Source: Streptomyces antioxidans (GTDB taxonomy: Bacteria > Actinomycetota > Actinomycetes > Streptomycetales > Streptomycetaceae). Taken from it: a DNA stretch of 57,392 nt. Below are positions 34,347 to 43,695 of this stretch, in pieces. The notes beneath the pieces are model-generated. The model had not been told where the DNA came from and did no database searches. It was given only the letters and a program-made list of their open reading frames with translations. The stretch covers positions 1 to 57,392 of the forward strand of contig NZ_LAKD02000063.1 of NCBI RefSeq assembly GCF_000968685.2, given 5' to 3'. The translations under genes and the position numbers were made by a program. Each line of letters begins with the position of its first letter. The first letter of the stretch is position 1.

Positions 34347-35048
34347 ATGACAGCGGACATCGTGGAGACGACGGGGACGGCGGACACCGCCCGGTGGGCA
34401 CCGGGTGACCACATCCTGTGGCGCTATCGGGCCAACGCCTCGGACCTCATCCACATCTGCCGTCCCGTGACCGTCGTCGAGGACACCGCGGAACTGCTCG
34501 CGGTCTGGCTGGCCCCCGGCACCATCTGTGTCAAACCGCAGCTCACCGACGGCACCGCGGTGCACCACGAGCCGCTGCCCACCCGGTACACCAAGCCGCG
34601 CACCACCGCGCGGTCCCAGTGGTTCGGCACCGGGGTGCTGAAGCTGGCCCGGCCCGGCGAGCCGTGGTCGGTGTGGCTGTTCTGGGACCACGGCTGGCAG
34701 TTCCGTAACTGGTACGTGAACCTGGAGGAGCCACTGGTCCGCTGGGACCGGGGAGTGGACTCCGAGGACCACTTCCTGGACATCGCGGTCTACGCCGACC
34801 GCAGCTGGGAATGGAAGGACGAGGACGAGTTCGCGCAGGCGCAGCGGGCCGGGCTGATGGGTCCCGAGCAGGCGGAGCGGGTCCGGGCCGCGGGCCGGGC
34901 GGCCACGGCGGCCATCGAGTCCTGGGGAGCGCCCTTCCGGGACGGGTGGGAGAGCTGGCGGCCCGACCCCGCGTGGTCCGTGCCCGCCCTTCCGGCGGAC
35001 TGGGGCCGTACGGACAAGAAGCACACCTCGGCACACTCGAGGTCATGA
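34347..35048 (+). CDS. DUF402 protein (FomD-like)
   Basis: A 233-residue soluble protein of the DUF402 family, whose studied members include the phosphatase FomD. The core WSVWLFWDHGWQFRNWYVNLEEPLVR with the acidic downstream DSEDHFLDIAVYADRSWEW matches the family pattern; the acidic residues probably bind metal. A nucleotide or pyrophosphate-ester hydrolase role is plausible but untested. The upstream gene fumC is 100 bp away. Confidence 0.82.
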   Translation: MTADIVETTGTADTARWAPGDHILWRYRANASDLIHICRPVTVVEDTAELLAVWLAPGTICVKPQLTDGTAVHHEPLPTRYTKPRTTARSQWFGTGVLKLARPGEPWSVWLFWDHGWQFRNWYVNLEEPLVRWDRGVDSEDHFLDIAVYADRSWEWKDEDEFAQAQRAGLMGPEQAERVRAAGRAATAAIESWGAPFRDGWESWRPDPAWSVPALPADWGRTDKKHTSAHSRS

Positions 35049-35179
35049 ACCTCTTGTCGTGTCCCAGTGTTTCAAACGTAGGATCGTCGTCCGGAACACT
35101 GCCCATGCGGGACACCAGACGCCGGCGCAAGTCACGGGCGACGCGCAAGATCTGACGTAATGTCACAGGAGGGGGCGGA

Positions 35180-35902
35180 GTGGTGAGCGGTGAGGACGGG
35201 CACGAGGACGGTTACGAGGGCTACGAGGACTTCGACCGCCTCGCACTGGACCGCAGCGGTCAGGCGGAGGCCTTCGACCACATCGGCGACCGCTACGACG
35301 ACGCCTTTCCGCACAAGGAGGGCCAGATCGGCGCCGGCCGCTGGCTGGCCGAGACGCTTCCGCCCGGCTCCCGGGTGCTCGACGTCGGCTGCGGTACGGG
35401 GCGGCCCACGGCCCGTCAGCTGGTCGACGCCGGGCACGAGGTGGTCGGGATCGATATCTCCCCGGGGATGCTCAAGCTGGCCCGGGACAACGTTCCGGAG
35501 GCCACCTTCCACCATGTGGACATCGTCGATCTGCGGGTGGGCGGCCGGTACGGCCCGGGTGGCCCCCGGGAGCTCGGCCCCTTCGACGGCATCACGGCGT
35601 ACTTCACGCTGCTGCTGCTGCCCCGCCCGGAGATCCCGTACGCACTGCGGACCCTGCACGCGACGCTCAGACCCGGGGGGCTGCTGGGGCTCGGCATGGT
35701 GGAGTCGGACATCGACGACTTCCCCATTCCGTTCCTCGGCAACTCGGTCCGGGTATCCGGATATCTGCGGGACGAGCTGCGCCAGGTCGTCCGCGATGCG
35801 GGCTTCGAGATCGCCGGGGAGGACTCGCACGCGTACGCCCCGGCCAGCACGGACGTACCACCCGAGATCCAGCTCTATCTGAACTGCCGACGACGTGCCT
35901 GA
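35180..35902 (+). CDS. SAM-dependent class I methyltransferase
   Basis: A 240-residue methyltransferase with the SAM motif RVLDVGCGTGRP and the acidic motif VVGIDISPGMLKLA. Motif IV is FDGITAYFTLLLL. An N-terminal acidic extension of about 20 residues has no known role. The substrate is unknown. Two adjacent GTG codons (35180, 35183) follow AGGAGGGGG. Confidence 0.88.
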   Translation: MVSGEDGHEDGYEGYEDFDRLALDRSGQAEAFDHIGDRYDDAFPHKEGQIGAGRWLAETLPPGSRVLDVGCGTGRPTARQLVDAGHEVVGIDISPGMLKLARDNVPEATFHHVDIVDLRVGGRYGPGGPRELGPFDGITAYFTLLLLPRPEIPYALRTLHATLRPGGLLGLGMVESDIDDFPIPFLGNSVRVSGYLRDELRQVVRDAGFEIAGEDSHAYAPASTDVPPEIQLYLNCRRRA

Positions 35903-35959
35903 CACTCGGTGCGCCCACGACGGGCGGGCGCACGGCCCCGGACGGATGGAAACCCACGC

Positions 35960-38623
35960 GTGACGGAGCACCCCACCTCCCACAACAGGCGGCAGCCGAC
36001 CACCTCTGCCGCCGCCCCGGGCGCGCCCGCGCCCGACGACGCGCACGGCGCGGTCCCGGACCCGCGGACCGCCGTGCGGCAGACGGCTGCCCCCGGCCAG
36101 GAGCCGGGCGACGGCCGCTCGCGTCCGGCCCGGCCCGCGGACGGCCCCGCGGGCCCTGCCGCCCACGACGGGCCCCCGGGTCCGGCCGGGGAGCCCGCGC
36201 CCCGCGCCAGAGGGCGCGGCGCCGCCCCCGAGCGCGGCGAGGGCGCCGAGCGTACGGGACCCGCGCGCCGTGGCCGCGGCAGGGGCGGCGCGGACCGGGC
36301 GGACGGACGGGGGAGCGCCGCCGCGGCGCGCGGTGGCGGAGCCAGGGAGCGCCGGACCACGGCGGAGAGCGAGCACCCGGCGCAGCCGGAGCACGGCACA
36401 CCGGAGGGCGAGCCAGTGTGGGACGCGGATCGCAATGCCGCGAGAGGCGCGTCGCGCCGACCGGGTACGAACGGCGGCACCGGCGCGGGCGGGCAGCCCC
36501 CGGCCGCCCAGGCCGACGGCCGCGGCCGGAAAGCGAGGCCCCGGGGCCCCGGCGCGGGCGAACACCCGGAGCGCCCCGTCGGGGCCCCCGCGGCGGCCGA
36601 CCCCGGCGAGACCCATGGGACGGCTGGGCCAGGCGACACCCACACGGCGGCAGGGTCCGGTGACACCCACGCGGCGGCAGGGTCCGGTGACACCCACGCG
36701 GCGGCAGGGTCCGGTGACACCCATAGGGCAGCCGGATCCGGTGACGCCCACACAGCAGCCGGGACGGGCGGGGCCCGCGGTGCGGGCGGGGCCGGGGAGG
36801 CCCGTACGGCTGCGGCCACGGCCGGTGAGGTCGGCTACGGTACGCCGGAGGGCGGGGTGCCCACGGTGCCGCCCGCGGGCGGCACCGCCGCCGCCGAGGC
36901 GGCCACGGCGCGGGACCGGGGCGGCGACCGGCTGCGCTTCGTGGGGGCCGCGACGCGCCGGATCGCCCGGGGCATCGACCTGGACGAGATCGTGCTTGGC
37001 CTGTGCCGGGCCACCGTGCCCACCTTCGCCGACGCGATCCTGGTCTATCTGCGCGATCCGCTGCCGGTCGGCGATGAGCGCCCGGTCGGCCCGGTGGTGC
37101 TGCGGCTGCGCCGCACCGACCGGATCCCGCTGGACCCGGACACCGACAGCGGGCGGCTGCCGCTGCTGCCCTCCCAGCCGGACCTCTCGCCCGCCGTGGG
37201 CGGCGGCCCGGCCGCCGAACTGTGCGAGGTGGAGGCGGGCGGCCCGCTGGCCGAGGTGTTGCGCGGGGTGCGGCCGGTGTTCGGCGACTCCCAGGCCGCC
37301 CGCGCCGCGCTGCCGGAACTGCTCGGCGAGGGGCCCTCGGTGGCGACCGGTCAGCGCACCGTACTGGCGCCGCTGCGCGGCCGCCGCCGGGTGATCGGCG
37401 CGGCCGTCTTCGTACGCCGCCCGGACCGGCCGCCGTTCGAACCGGACGATCTGCTGGTGGCGGCCCAGCTGGCCACCCACACCGCGCTCGGCGTCGACAA
37501 GGCGGTGCTGTACGGGCGCGAGGTGTACATCGCGGACGAGCTCCAGCGCACCATGCTGCCCGACTCGCTGCCCCAGCCCACCGGCGTCCGGCTGGCCAGC
37601 CGCTATCTGCCCGCGGCCGAGACCGCGCGGGTCGGCGGCGACTGGTACGACGCGATCCCGCTGCCGGGCAACCGGGTGGCGCTGGTGGTCGGCGATGTGA
37701 TGGGCCATTCGATGACCTCCGCCGCGATCATGGGCCAGCTGCGCACCACCGCACAGACCCTCGCCGGGCTCGACCTGCCGCCTCAGGAGGTGCTGCACCA
37801 CCTGGACGAGCAGGCCCAGCGGCTGGGCACCGACCGCATGGCCACCTGTCTGTACGCGGTCTACGACCCCGTCGCGCACCGCATCGTGGTGGCCAACGCG
37901 GGCCATCCGCCGCCCCTGCTGCTGCACCGGGGCGGCCGCGCCGAGGTGCTGCGGGTGCCGCCGGGGGCGCCGATCGGGGTCGGCGGTGTCGACTTCGAGG
38001 CGGTCGAGCTGGACGCGCCCGCCGGGGCCACCCTGATGCTCTACACCGACGGTCTCGTCGAGTCGCGGATGCGCGATGTGTGGACCGGGATCGAGCAGCT
38101 GCGGGAGCGGCTGACCGCCACCGCCCGGCTCACCGGCCCCAACCCGCCGCCGCTCGAGCCGCTGTGCGACGAGGTGCTGGACATGCTCGGCCCCGGCGAC
38201 CGCGACGACGACGTGGCGCTGCTCGCGGCCCGCTTCGAGGGCATCGCGCCCAGCGATGTCGCGTACTGGTTCCTTGACCCCAAGGCGCAGACCGCCGGGC
38301 AGGCGCGCCGGCTGGCCCGCCGGGCGCTGGCCCGCTGGGATCTGGACGATCTGACGGACGCGGTGGAGCTGCTGGTCAGCGAGGTGGTGACCAATGCGGT
38401 GCGCTACGCGGAGCGGCCCATCACCCTGCGGCTGCTGCGCACGGACGTGCTGCGCTGCGAGGTCGGCGACGATGTCCCGCAGCTGCCCCGGCTGCGCCAG
38501 GCCCGGCCATCCGACGAGGGCGGGCGCGGGCTGTATCTGGTGAACCGGATGGCGCGGCGCTGGGGCGCGACCCGGCTGTCCACGGGCAAGGTCGTCTGGT
38601 TCGAGCTCGCGATGCCGTCCTGA
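35960..38623 (+). CDS. GAF-SpoIIE phosphatase with HATPase domain and disordered N-terminus
   Basis: An 887-residue relative of the gene at 48-2744. The first 320 residues are Ala/Gly/Pro/Arg/Glu-rich and almost certainly disordered, including an in-frame 9-residue repeat (225-269). They are followed by GAF (about 325-510), SpoIIE/PP2C (about 520-760; GGDWYDAI, GDVMGHSM, YTDGLVESR, DDVALLAARFE) and RsbW-like HATPase_c (about 780-885; SEVVTNAVRYA, GRGLYLVNRM). No PAS domains precede the GAF. Start: GTG with GGATGG upstream, where the frame becomes MTEHPTSHNRRQ-like. The partner anti-anti-sigma factor is not encoded here. Confidence 0.9.
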   Translation: MTEHPTSHNRRQPTTSAAAPGAPAPDDAHGAVPDPRTAVRQTAAPGQEPGDGRSRPARPADGPAGPAAHDGPPGPAGEPAPRARGRGAAPERGEGAERTGPARRGRGRGGADRADGRGSAAAARGGGARERRTTAESEHPAQPEHGTPEGEPVWDADRNAARGASRRPGTNGGTGAGGQPPAAQADGRGRKARPRGPGAGEHPERPVGAPAAADPGETHGTAGPGDTHTAAGSGDTHAAAGSGDTHAAAGSGDTHRAAGSGDAHTAAGTGGARGAGGAGEARTAAATAGEVGYGTPEGGVPTVPPAGGTAAAEAATARDRGGDRLRFVGAATRRIARGIDLDEIVLGLCRATVPTFADAILVYLRDPLPVGDERPVGPVVLRLRRTDRIPLDPDTDSGRLPLLPSQPDLSPAVGGGPAAELCEVEAGGPLAEVLRGVRPVFGDSQAARAALPELLGEGPSVATGQRTVLAPLRGRRRVIGAAVFVRRPDRPPFEPDDLLVAAQLATHTALGVDKAVLYGREVYIADELQRTMLPDSLPQPTGVRLASRYLPAAETARVGGDWYDAIPLPGNRVALVVGDVMGHSMTSAAIMGQLRTTAQTLAGLDLPPQEVLHHLDEQAQRLGTDRMATCLYAVYDPVAHRIVVANAGHPPPLLLHRGGRAEVLRVPPGAPIGVGGVDFEAVELDAPAGATLMLYTDGLVESRMRDVWTGIEQLRERLTATARLTGPNPPPLEPLCDEVLDMLGPGDRDDDVALLAARFEGIAPSDVAYWFLDPKAQTAGQARRLARRALARWDLDDLTDAVELLVSEVVTNAVRYAERPITLRLLRTDVLRCEVGDDVPQLPRLRQARPSDEGGRGLYLVNRMARRWGATRLSTGKVVWFELAMPS
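36632..36766 (+). repeat. In-frame 27-bp repeat, five copies
   Basis: Five direct 27-bp units inside the phosphatase gene encode GDTHAAAGS-type 9-residue repeats (residues 225-269). The second and third units are nearly identical and the first, fourth and fifth diverge. This suggests recent expansion. Confidence 0.92.
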
Positions 38624-38640
38624 GCCGCCCGGCCCCAGTC

Positions 38641-38674
38641 CGGTGCGGGCGCGCCCCCTGGCGCGCCCGCACCG
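38641..38674. terminator. Perfect 15-bp hairpin between phosphatase and PBP genes
   Basis: CGGTGCGGGCGCGCC (38641-38655) and its exact complement (38660-38674) with a 4-nt loop. Bidirectional terminator for two convergent genes. Confidence 0.85.
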
Positions 38675-38678
38675 GCCG

Positions 38679-40913
38679 TCACTCCTGGTCCCTGCGGAGG
38701 AAGCCGCCGCCGTCGTCCGACGCCGAACTCGACGGGCCGGGCGGGCTCGGGGTGTCGCCGCCGTCCGGGGGCGACGCCGACGACGAGGCGGACGGCGACT
38801 CGCTCGCGGACTCACTCGACGACGGGGACGACGAGGGCGACTCACTGGTGGACTCGGTCGCCGACGGGCTGGAGGACGGCGACTCCGAGGTGTCGCTCGA
38901 GCTCGGCGACGGGGGCGGCTTGACCGCCGCGCCCATGTCGGTGTCCAGGTCGAACTTCGAGGCTTTCTGGCCGTTCAGCGCGGCCTGGGTGTACGCGGCC
39001 CAGATCTTGGCCGGATAGTCACCGCCGTTGACGCGGCCGCCGCCCGCGGTGCCCTTGAGCGAGACCTGCTTGCCGACGCCCTTCTGCTCGCCGAACATGC
39101 CGACCGAGGTGACCAGATCGGGGGTGTAGCCGGAGAACCAGGCCGACTTGTTGTCGTCCGAGGTGCCGGTCTTGCCCGCGACCGCCTGGCCCTGCTGCCG
39201 TACCGCCTGGCCGGTGCCGTCGTCGACCACTCCGGTGAGCACGGAGGTGACGGAGTCGGCGGCGCCACGGCTGATCGCCTGGCCGTTGGTCGGATCGGGC
39301 AGCTGGGACCGCTCATCGCCCTTTTCGGCGGACTTCACGATCGCCGGGGTGACCTTCTTGCCGTGGTTGTCGAGGGTCGAGTAGACCCCGGCCATGTCAC
39401 GCGGGCTGGCGCCCATCACGCCCAGCGACATCGCGGGGCGCACGTCGAAGCCGCCCGCGTCCTCGTTCATGCCGAGGTCGATGGCGGTGTTCTTCACCTT
39501 GTCCAGGCCCACGTCCACCGCCATCTGCGCGAAGACGGAGTTGACTGAGTTGTTCATGGCCTTCTGGACGGAGATGGGGCCGTAGGACTTGTTGTCCTCG
39601 TTCGGCGGAGCGAAGGCGGTGTCACTGCCCTTGACGGGGCGTCTGCTGGTGCCGTCGTAGATGGTGCTCGCCGTGATCGGGGTGCTGTCCTGGGCGGTGG
39701 AGCCGTTCTCCAGCCCCGCGGCCAGGATCAGCGGCTTGAAGGTGGAGGCGGGCTGGTAGTCAGAGCGGGTGGCGTTGTTGATGTAGTGCTTGGTCGCGCC
39801 GGCGCCGCCGTACATCGCCACGATGCCGCCGGACTTGGGGTTTACCGAGACCGCGCCCACCTGTGCGTTGCCGTCCACCTTGCGCTTCTTCGGGTCCAGC
39901 TTGTCGGTCAACTGGCTGCGGACCGCCGTCTCCAGCGCCTTCTGCTTCTTCTTGTCGATGTTCAGGGTGACTGTCCAGCCGCCGGCCTCGAACTCGTTCT
40001 CGTTCACCCCGGCCTTGTAGAGCTCCTTCTTCGCGGCCTCGATGAAATAGCCCGTCTGGCCGTCGAGGCCCGGGATGGGGCGGGGCTCGATGGGAATGGG
40101 GAACTTCAGGCCCTCGCGCTCGCCCTTGGGCAGCCAGCCCTTCTCGACCATGTTGTTGAGGACGTAGTTCCAGCGGGCCTTCACCAGCCGCTTGCCGTTG
40201 GGGCCCGCGGCCGACCAGTCGTACTGGCTGGGCGCCTGGAGCACCGAGGCGAGATAGGCGCCCTGTTCGACGCTGAGGTCCTCGACGTCCTTGTTGTAGT
40301 ACGCGCGGGCGGCGGCCTGGATGCCGTAGGCGCCGCGGCCGTAGTAGCTGGTGTTGACGTAGCCCTGGAGGATGTAGTCCTTGGACTTCTGCTGGTCGAC
40401 CTTGAGCGAGATCACCAGCTCCTTCAGCTTGCGGCTGACGGTCTGTTCCTGGTTCAGGTAGTAGTTCTTGACGTACTGCTGGGTGATGGTCGAACCACCC
40501 TGCTTGCCCCGGCCCAGTGCGGTGTTGACGAGACCGCGGGCGGTGCCGGTGAACGAGACGCCGGAGTCGCTGTAGAAGTCCTTGTTCTCGGCGGCGACGA
40601 AGGTGTGCTGCACCTCCTTGGGGATCTTGGACAGGGGCACCGACTCGCGGTTGACCTTGCCCTCCTTCGCCATGATCGTGCCGTCGCTGTACTTGTAGAC
40701 ATTGGCCTCGGCCTTGGCCGCGGCGTTGGCCGGAGGAACCTCCACCAGCAGATAGAGGATGAAGAACCCCCCGATGAACAGCGCACAGAGCCCCAGGAGA
40801 TAGCCGAGCAGCCACTTCCAGGTGAAGAACCGGCGTATGCCCCCCGCCTTCGCCGCCCGCTTGGCCCTGCGAGCGCTCTTCTGCCGCGCGCGTCGCTCTT
40901 CCGCTCTACCCAT
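38679..40913 (-). CDS. Class A penicillin-binding protein
   Basis: A 744-residue bifunctional peptidoglycan synthase. A basic cytoplasmic start and one membrane helix (about 33-56) lead to a GT51 domain (about 80-250; AAENKDFYSDSGVS, GGSTITQQYVKN) and a transpeptidase domain (about 360-640). The transpeptidase triad is STFK (ASTFKPL), SVN (NNSVNSV) and KTGT (AGKTGTSDD). The C-terminal 80 residues are a Ser/Pro/Glu/Ala-rich tail of SESPS-like repeats, exposed outside the cell. The catalytic Glu region reads ENKDF where many family members have EDRRF. The ATG is the natural start. Confidence 0.95.
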   Translation of the reverse strand: MGRAEERRARQKSARRAKRAAKAGGIRRFFTWKWLLGYLLGLCALFIGGFFILYLLVEVPPANAAAKAEANVYKYSDGTIMAKEGKVNRESVPLSKIPKEVQHTFVAAENKDFYSDSGVSFTGTARGLVNTALGRGKQGGSTITQQYVKNYYLNQEQTVSRKLKELVISLKVDQQKSKDYILQGYVNTSYYGRGAYGIQAAARAYYNKDVEDLSVEQGAYLASVLQAPSQYDWSAAGPNGKRLVKARWNYVLNNMVEKGWLPKGEREGLKFPIPIEPRPIPGLDGQTGYFIEAAKKELYKAGVNENEFEAGGWTVTLNIDKKKQKALETAVRSQLTDKLDPKKRKVDGNAQVGAVSVNPKSGGIVAMYGGAGATKHYINNATRSDYQPASTFKPLILAAGLENGSTAQDSTPITASTIYDGTSRRPVKGSDTAFAPPNEDNKSYGPISVQKAMNNSVNSVFAQMAVDVGLDKVKNTAIDLGMNEDAGGFDVRPAMSLGVMGASPRDMAGVYSTLDNHGKKVTPAIVKSAEKGDERSQLPDPTNGQAISRGAADSVTSVLTGVVDDGTGQAVRQQGQAVAGKTGTSDDNKSAWFSGYTPDLVTSVGMFGEQKGVGKQVSLKGTAGGGRVNGGDYPAKIWAAYTQAALNGQKASKFDLDTDMGAAVKPPPSPSSSDTSESPSSSPSATESTSESPSSSPSSSESASESPSASSSASPPDGGDTPSPPGPSSSASDDGGGFLRRDQE

Positions 40914-41139
40914 CGCTCCCGCCGCTCCAGTCCGTAGGCCCCCCAGGCCAGCTCATGAAACTAACACCGCAACAACCCTCAAATGCCCATCGATCTAGCT
41001 TTTTCCGAAGGTGACAAAGAGCACCCGCCCCAAGGGAACTGACGGCTTACGGACGCCAAGGGTTGCCACCCACGCATAATGTGCTATCACTTTGCTAGAG
41101 TCTGCCGTACGCACCACCGAAGGAAACGGGGAGCCCGAC

Positions 41140-42096
41140 ATGTCCGACGCCACTTCAACCGACGGCATCACCGACCAGGCCGACATACCGCCCCTCCCGG
41201 AGCCGAGGGTCCGGGAGCGGCCCGCGCACAACGTCAGCGGCGGGCTGGCCCTGCTCGGGGGCCTGGCCGGGCTCGCGGGCGGCGTCGGGCTGATCCTCGC
41301 GGGCGCCGCCGTCGCCTCCGAGCACAAGGGCGCCTGGTCCACGCTGCTGATCGTCTCCGGCATCGTGGTGATCCTCGCCGCGATCCTCACCATGTGCGGC
41401 CTCAACACCATCGCGCCCGGTGAGGCCCGGGTGGTCCAGCTGTTCGGCCGCTACCGCGGCACCATCCGCACCGACGGGCTGCGCTGGGTGAACCCGCTCA
41501 CCAGCCGGGAGAAGATCTCCACCCGGGTGCGCAACCACGAGACCGCGGTCCTCAAGGTCAACGACGCCTACGGCAACCCGATCGAGCTCGCCGCGGTCGT
41601 CGTCTGGAAGGTCGAGGACACCGCCCAGGCGATGTTCGAGGTGGATGACTTCCTGGAGTTCGTCGCCACCCAGACCGAGGCCGCCGTGCGGCACATCGCC
41701 ATCGAGTACCCGTACGACGCCCATGATGAGGACGCCCTCTCGCTGCGCGGGAACGCCGAGGAGATCACCGAGAAGCTGGCGATCGAACTGCACGCCCGGG
41801 TCGAGGCGGCCGGGGTCCGCATCATCGAATCCCGCTTCACCCACCTCGCCTACGCCCCGGAGATCGCCTCCGCGATGCTCCAGCGCCAGCAGGCGGGCGC
41901 GGTGGTGGCCGCCCGTCGGCAGATCGTGGACGGCGCGGTCGGCATGGTGGAGGCGGCGCTGGCCCGGATCGCCGAGGAGGAGATCGTGGCGCTGGACGAG
42001 GAGCGCAAGGCCGCGATGGTCAGCAATCTGATGGTGGTGCTCTGCGGGGACCGCTCCCCGCAGCCCGTGGTGAACACCGGCTCGCTGTACCAGTGA
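41140..42096 (+). CDS. SPFH/band 7 domain membrane protein
   Basis: A 318-residue stomatin/prohibitin-like protein. Two closely spaced hydrophobic helices (about 33-60 and 68-90) precede an SPFH domain (about 95-290; NTIAPGEARVVQLFGRYRGT, RIIESRFTHLAYAPEIASAM). Such proteins form oligomers at membrane microdomains. ACGGGGAG precedes the ATG. The final codons overlap the next gene (GTGA), so they are translationally coupled. Confidence 0.88.
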   Translation: MSDATSTDGITDQADIPPLPEPRVRERPAHNVSGGLALLGGLAGLAGGVGLILAGAAVASEHKGAWSTLLIVSGIVVILAAILTMCGLNTIAPGEARVVQLFGRYRGTIRTDGLRWVNPLTSREKISTRVRNHETAVLKVNDAYGNPIELAAVVVWKVEDTAQAMFEVDDFLEFVATQTEAAVRHIAIEYPYDAHDEDALSLRGNAEEITEKLAIELHARVEAAGVRIIESRFTHLAYAPEIASAMLQRQQAGAVVAARRQIVDGAVGMVEAALARIAEEEIVALDEERKAAMVSNLMVVLCGDRSPQPVVNTGSLYQ

Positions 42097-42401
42097 CGGA
42101 CGAGAGCGGGCGCACGGCACGGCAGCCGCGGCAGCGCAAGCAGATGCTGCTGCGGCTGGACCCGGCCGTCCACGACGCCCTCGCGCGCTGGGCCAACGAC
42201 GAACTGCGCAGCGCCAACGCGCAGATCGAGTTCCTGCTGCGCAGGGCGCTCGCGGACGCGGGCCGGCTGCCCGGCGCGGCGCGCCCGATCCCGCGCCGGG
42301 GCCGCCCGCCGCGGCGGCCCGCCGAGGGCACCGTGAGCACCGAGGGCGAGGACCCCATCGAGGACCCACAAGGCACCGGCCGCGAGCCGAACCGGCCCTG
42401 A
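42093..42401 (+). CDS. Ribbon-helix-helix protein coupled to the SPFH gene
   Basis: A 102-residue basic protein with an Arc-like ribbon-helix-helix: strand KQMLLRLDP, then helices DALARWANDELR and NAQIEFLLRRAL. The Pro/Arg/Gly-rich tail is probably disordered. The GTG start overlaps the SPFH stop. It may bind DNA or be a small partner of the SPFH protein; the context says only that they are made together. Confidence 0.85.
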   Translation: MTDESGRTARQPRQRKQMLLRLDPAVHDALARWANDELRSANAQIEFLLRRALADAGRLPGAARPIPRRGRPPRRPAEGTVSTEGEDPIEDPQGTGREPNRP

Positions 42402-42462
42402 CCTCTTCCACACCTCTCTGACCTGGGCCAACACACACCTCAGCGGAGCTATAAACTCGGGG

Positions 42463-42484
42463 TATACGCATGGTGTAGAGTATA
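42463..42484 (+). promoter_or_regulatory. Inverted repeat and -10 element before the PadR gene
   Basis: TATAC (42463-42467) and GTATA (42480-42484) form an inverted repeat in an AT-rich patch, and TAGAGT (42476-42481) can serve as a -10 box placing the transcript start at the ATG (42488). The geometry suggests PadR autorepression on a leaderless transcript. Confidence 0.55.
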
Positions 42485-42487
42485 AGC

Positions 42488-43012
42488 ATGTCAATTGGCC
42501 ACACCCTGCTCGGACTCCTCGAGGGCGGCCCGCGCCACGGCTATGACCTCAAGCGAGCCTTCGACGAAAGATTTGGACACGACCGCCCGCTGCACTACGG
42601 GCAGGTCTACTCGACCATGTCCAGGCTCCTCAAGAACGGCCTGGTGGAAGTCGACGGCATCGAGCACGGCGGTGGCCCGGAGCGCAAGCGCTACGCCATC
42701 ACCGACGCGGGCATCACCGATGTGGAGAGCTGGCTCACCGAGCCCGAGAAGCCCGAGCCGTACCTCCAGTCGGTGCTCTACACCAAGGTCGTCATCGCCC
42801 TGCTCACCGGGCGGGACGCGGCGGACCTCCTCGACGTCCAGCGCGCCGAGCATCTGCGGCTGATGCGCGAGCTGACCCAGCGCAAGCGCGACGGCGACCT
42901 CACCGACCAACTCATCTGCGATCACGCCCTCTTCCACCTCGAGGCCGATCTGCGCTGGCTGGAGCTGACCGCCGCCCGCCTCGGCCAACTCGCCAAGGCG
43001 GTGCGTTCATGA
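42488..43012 (+). CDS. PadR-family transcriptional regulator
   Basis: A 174-residue regulator with the PadR winged helix: HTLLGLLEGGPRHGYDLKRAF, YGQVYSTMSRLLKNGLV and GPERKRYAITDAG. The C-terminal helical dimerisation arm (about 85-170) follows. It lacks a Shine-Dalgarno site and probably starts at the 5-prime end of its mRNA. It overlaps the ABC ATPase gene by 4 bp (ATGA) and likely controls the following transporter in response to a drug-like ligand, as PadR proteins often do. Confidence 0.93.
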   Translation: MSIGHTLLGLLEGGPRHGYDLKRAFDERFGHDRPLHYGQVYSTMSRLLKNGLVEVDGIEHGGGPERKRYAITDAGITDVESWLTEPEKPEPYLQSVLYTKVVIALLTGRDAADLLDVQRAEHLRLMRELTQRKRDGDLTDQLICDHALFHLEADLRWLELTAARLGQLAKAVRS

Positions 43013-43695
43013 CCCCGGCAGGCTCCTTGCTGATCGCCGCGTCCCTGCACAAGACGTACGGTCACACCCCCGCCCTGGACGGCGCGGAGTTCTCCATCCA
43101 CCCCGGTGAGGTCGTCGCCGTCATGGGCCCCTCCGGCTCGGGCAAGTCGACCCTGCTCCACTGCCTGGCCGGGATCGTGAAGCCGGACTCCGGCTCCGTC
43201 CACTACAACGGGCGCGAGCTGACCGCCCTGTCGGACGCCGAGCGCAGCGGTCTGCGCCGCGGCGAGTTCGGCTTCGTCTTCCAGTTCGGCCAGCTCGTCC
43301 CCGAGTTGAGCTGTGCGGAGAACGTGGCGCTTCCGCTGCGGCTGAACGGCACCAGGCGCAAGGAGGCCGAGGCCCGGGCGTCGGCGTGGCTGGAGCGGCT
43401 TGAGGTGGCGGATGTGGCGCACAAGCGGCCCGGTGAGGTCTCCGGCGGTCAGGGGCAGCGGGTCGCCGTCGCCCGGTCGCTGGTCACCGGGCCGCGGGTG
43501 CTGTTCGCCGACGAGCCGACCGGCGCGCTGGACTCGCTCAACGGGGAACGGGTGATGGAGCTGCTGACCGAGGCCGCGCGGGAGGCCCGTACCGCCGTGG
43601 TGCTGGTCACCCACGAGGCCCGGGTCGCCGCCTACTCCGACCGCGAGGTCGTCGTACGCGACGGCAAGGCCCGCGATATGGCAGGGGCCCGATGA
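43009..43695 (+). CDS. ABC transporter ATP-binding protein (MacB/LolD-like)
   Basis: A 228-residue ATPase with Walker A GPSGSGKST, a Q-loop in VFQFGQLVPE, signature SGGQGQR and Walker B VLFADEPTGALDS. The type (FtsX-partner, MacB/LolD) matches the permease that follows with a 4-bp overlap. Likely substrate is an antimicrobial or envelope-associated molecule. Confidence 0.95.
   Translation: MTPAGSLLIAASLHKTYGHTPALDGAEFSIHPGEVVAVMGPSGSGKSTLLHCLAGIVKPDSGSVHYNGRELTALSDAERSGLRRGEFGFVFQFGQLVPELSCAENVALPLRLNGTRRKEAEARASAWLERLEVADVAHKRPGEVSGGQGQRVAVARSLVTGPRVLFADEPTGALDSLNGERVMELLTEAAREARTAVVLVTHEARVAAYSDREVVVRDGKARDMAGAR

Noticed and set aside
35132..38845. Open frame of 1237 codons opposite the phosphatase and methyltransferase
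   Set aside because: It is low-complexity Pro/Arg/Gly-rich and entirely antisense to two clear genes; no motif supports it.
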